This document shows positions 23,089-23,500 of a stretch of DNA of 23,500 nucleotides, in pieces. The notes under the pieces were generated by a model. The model was not told where the DNA came from and searched no databases. It was given only the letters and a program-made list of their open reading frames with translations. The position numbers and the translations under genes were made by a program. The first letter of the stretch is position 1. Each line of letters starts with the position of its first letter. The stretch is from an uncultured Collinsella sp. (GTDB lineage: Bacteria > Actinomycetota > Coriobacteriia > Coriobacteriales > Coriobacteriaceae): assembly GCA_900546825.1 (NCBI GenBank), contig UREE01000029.1, positions 1 to 23,500 on the forward strand, read 5' to 3'.

Positions 23089-23433
23089 TTAGTTGTACAC
23101 ACGGTAGTTACACTTGAACTGGGTTATGTGTCCATAGTTGGAGCGGTACCAACCCGACGTATAGCTGATTGCCTCTGCGCCTAGATAGTCGTAGCCCTTG
23201 TTGTAGCGAAGCTGACGGTAGATCGTGTCGTACTCTGCTACGTAAAACGTGTCTCCAGAGAAGGCTTTGTACCGGTCTTTAACCGTCGAAGCCATGTACG
23301 CGGGTTCGACATCGCCTTTCTCTCCGTTGAGCGCATAGACGGGTGCCGCGATTCCGCATAAAGCCGTTGCCACGAGGATGGCGTAGACAGCCATGCGCGA
23401 CGCGTTGGACTTCAGCTGTTCAAATAGTTTCAT
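23089..23433 (-). CDS. Small secreted protein of unknown function (114 aa)
   Basis: I do not recognise this protein. The N-terminus (MKLFEQLKSNASRMAVYAIL and VATALCGIAAPVYA) is a typical signal peptide: a basic start, a hydrophobic core, and a likely cut after Ala34. There is no lipobox. The mature part of about 80 residues is rich in Tyr (YDTIYRQLRY, YDYLGAEAISYTSGWYRSNY) and has one cysteine near the end. The ATG at 23433 has AAGG 8 nt upstream; a GTG three codons earlier overlaps the SD and is rejected. The gene starts one base after the stop of an upstream frame (TGACATG), so it is probably the last gene of an operon that begins beyond the window. It is followed by a strong terminator. 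Confidence 0.75.
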   Translation of the reverse strand: MKLFEQLKSNASRMAVYAILVATALCGIAAPVYALNGEKGDVEPAYMASTVKDRYKAFSGDTFYVAEYDTIYRQLRYNKGYDYLGAEAISYTSGWYRSNYGHITQFKCNYRVYN

Positions 23434-23434
23434 G

Positions 23435-23500
23435 TCATTCACCTTCCTCGTATGTATCGAGGTATTCCTGCTTGAGCGTCTGCGAGGACGACTTGATCTT
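23435..23500 (-). CDS. C-terminal end of an upstream gene (partial)
   Basis: The last 21 codons of a minus-strand frame end in KIKSSSQTLKQEYLDTYEEGE and stop one base before the ATG of the next gene. The tight TGACATG junction and the GAGGAAGG inside it support a real, translationally coupled gene. Too little is visible to name a product. Confidence 0.55.
   Translation of the reverse strand, partial: KIKSSSQTLKQEYLDTYEEGE

Overview
The window looks like the chromosome of a high-GC Coriobacteriia member, most likely Collinsella or a close relative. This is inferred from the GC-rich coding sequence, the transketolase split into two genes, the long-tailed bL31 with a structured leader, and several families of dispersed palindromes. 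No database search was run. Almost everything is encoded on the minus strand; only gpmA, mntH and one small hypothetical gene lie on the plus strand.

Layout. 1-1873: 5' part of gltB (glutamate synthase large subunit), running off the left edge. 1874-2412: no gene, but three long palindromes spaced exactly 80 bp apart. 2413-4518: gpmA and mntH. 4546-4682: two more palindromes of the same family, so the pair is bracketed by two arrays. 4826-5562: a short rubredoxin and an FMN flavin reductase, together resembling a split high-molecular-weight rubredoxin (Hrb). 5771-7148: smpB overlapping a TPR-like gene. 7246-7413: tRNA-Glu(CTC) and tRNA-Gln(CTG) with a clear promoter and terminator. 7680-9936: an accessory-looking stretch with an unknown 136-aa protein, an ArsC/Spx-like protein, a VanZ-like membrane protein starting at TTG, and an orphan serine recombinase.

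10114-14512: rnr and ftsE-ftsX, where FtsE carries a disordered N-terminal extension of about 175 residues. 14524-14960: no gene, but a 123-bp element with 28-bp perfect inverted arms and the transketolase terminator. 14961-16734: the two transketolase genes. 16942-17832: a YitT-family membrane protein with a terminator hairpin in its leader. 17999-21954: secA and prfB, coupled by a TAATG overlap. 22083-22217: two further palindromes of a GGGACAGGTT family. 22296-22834: rpmE, its putative autoregulatory leader and its promoter. 23089-23500: a small secreted protein and the tail of the gene before it.

Most genes are housekeeping: protein export and translation (secA, prfB, rpmE, smpB, tRNAs), RNA decay (rnr), division (ftsEX), and central carbon and nitrogen metabolism (gpmA, transketolase, gltB). 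The unusual material is mainly between genes: at least four kinds of long palindromic element, one of them an exactly periodic array whose arms change in compensatory pairs. Protein-level oddities are an RF2 with SPT instead of SPF and no frameshift site, a bL31 about twice the usual length, and the extended FtsE.
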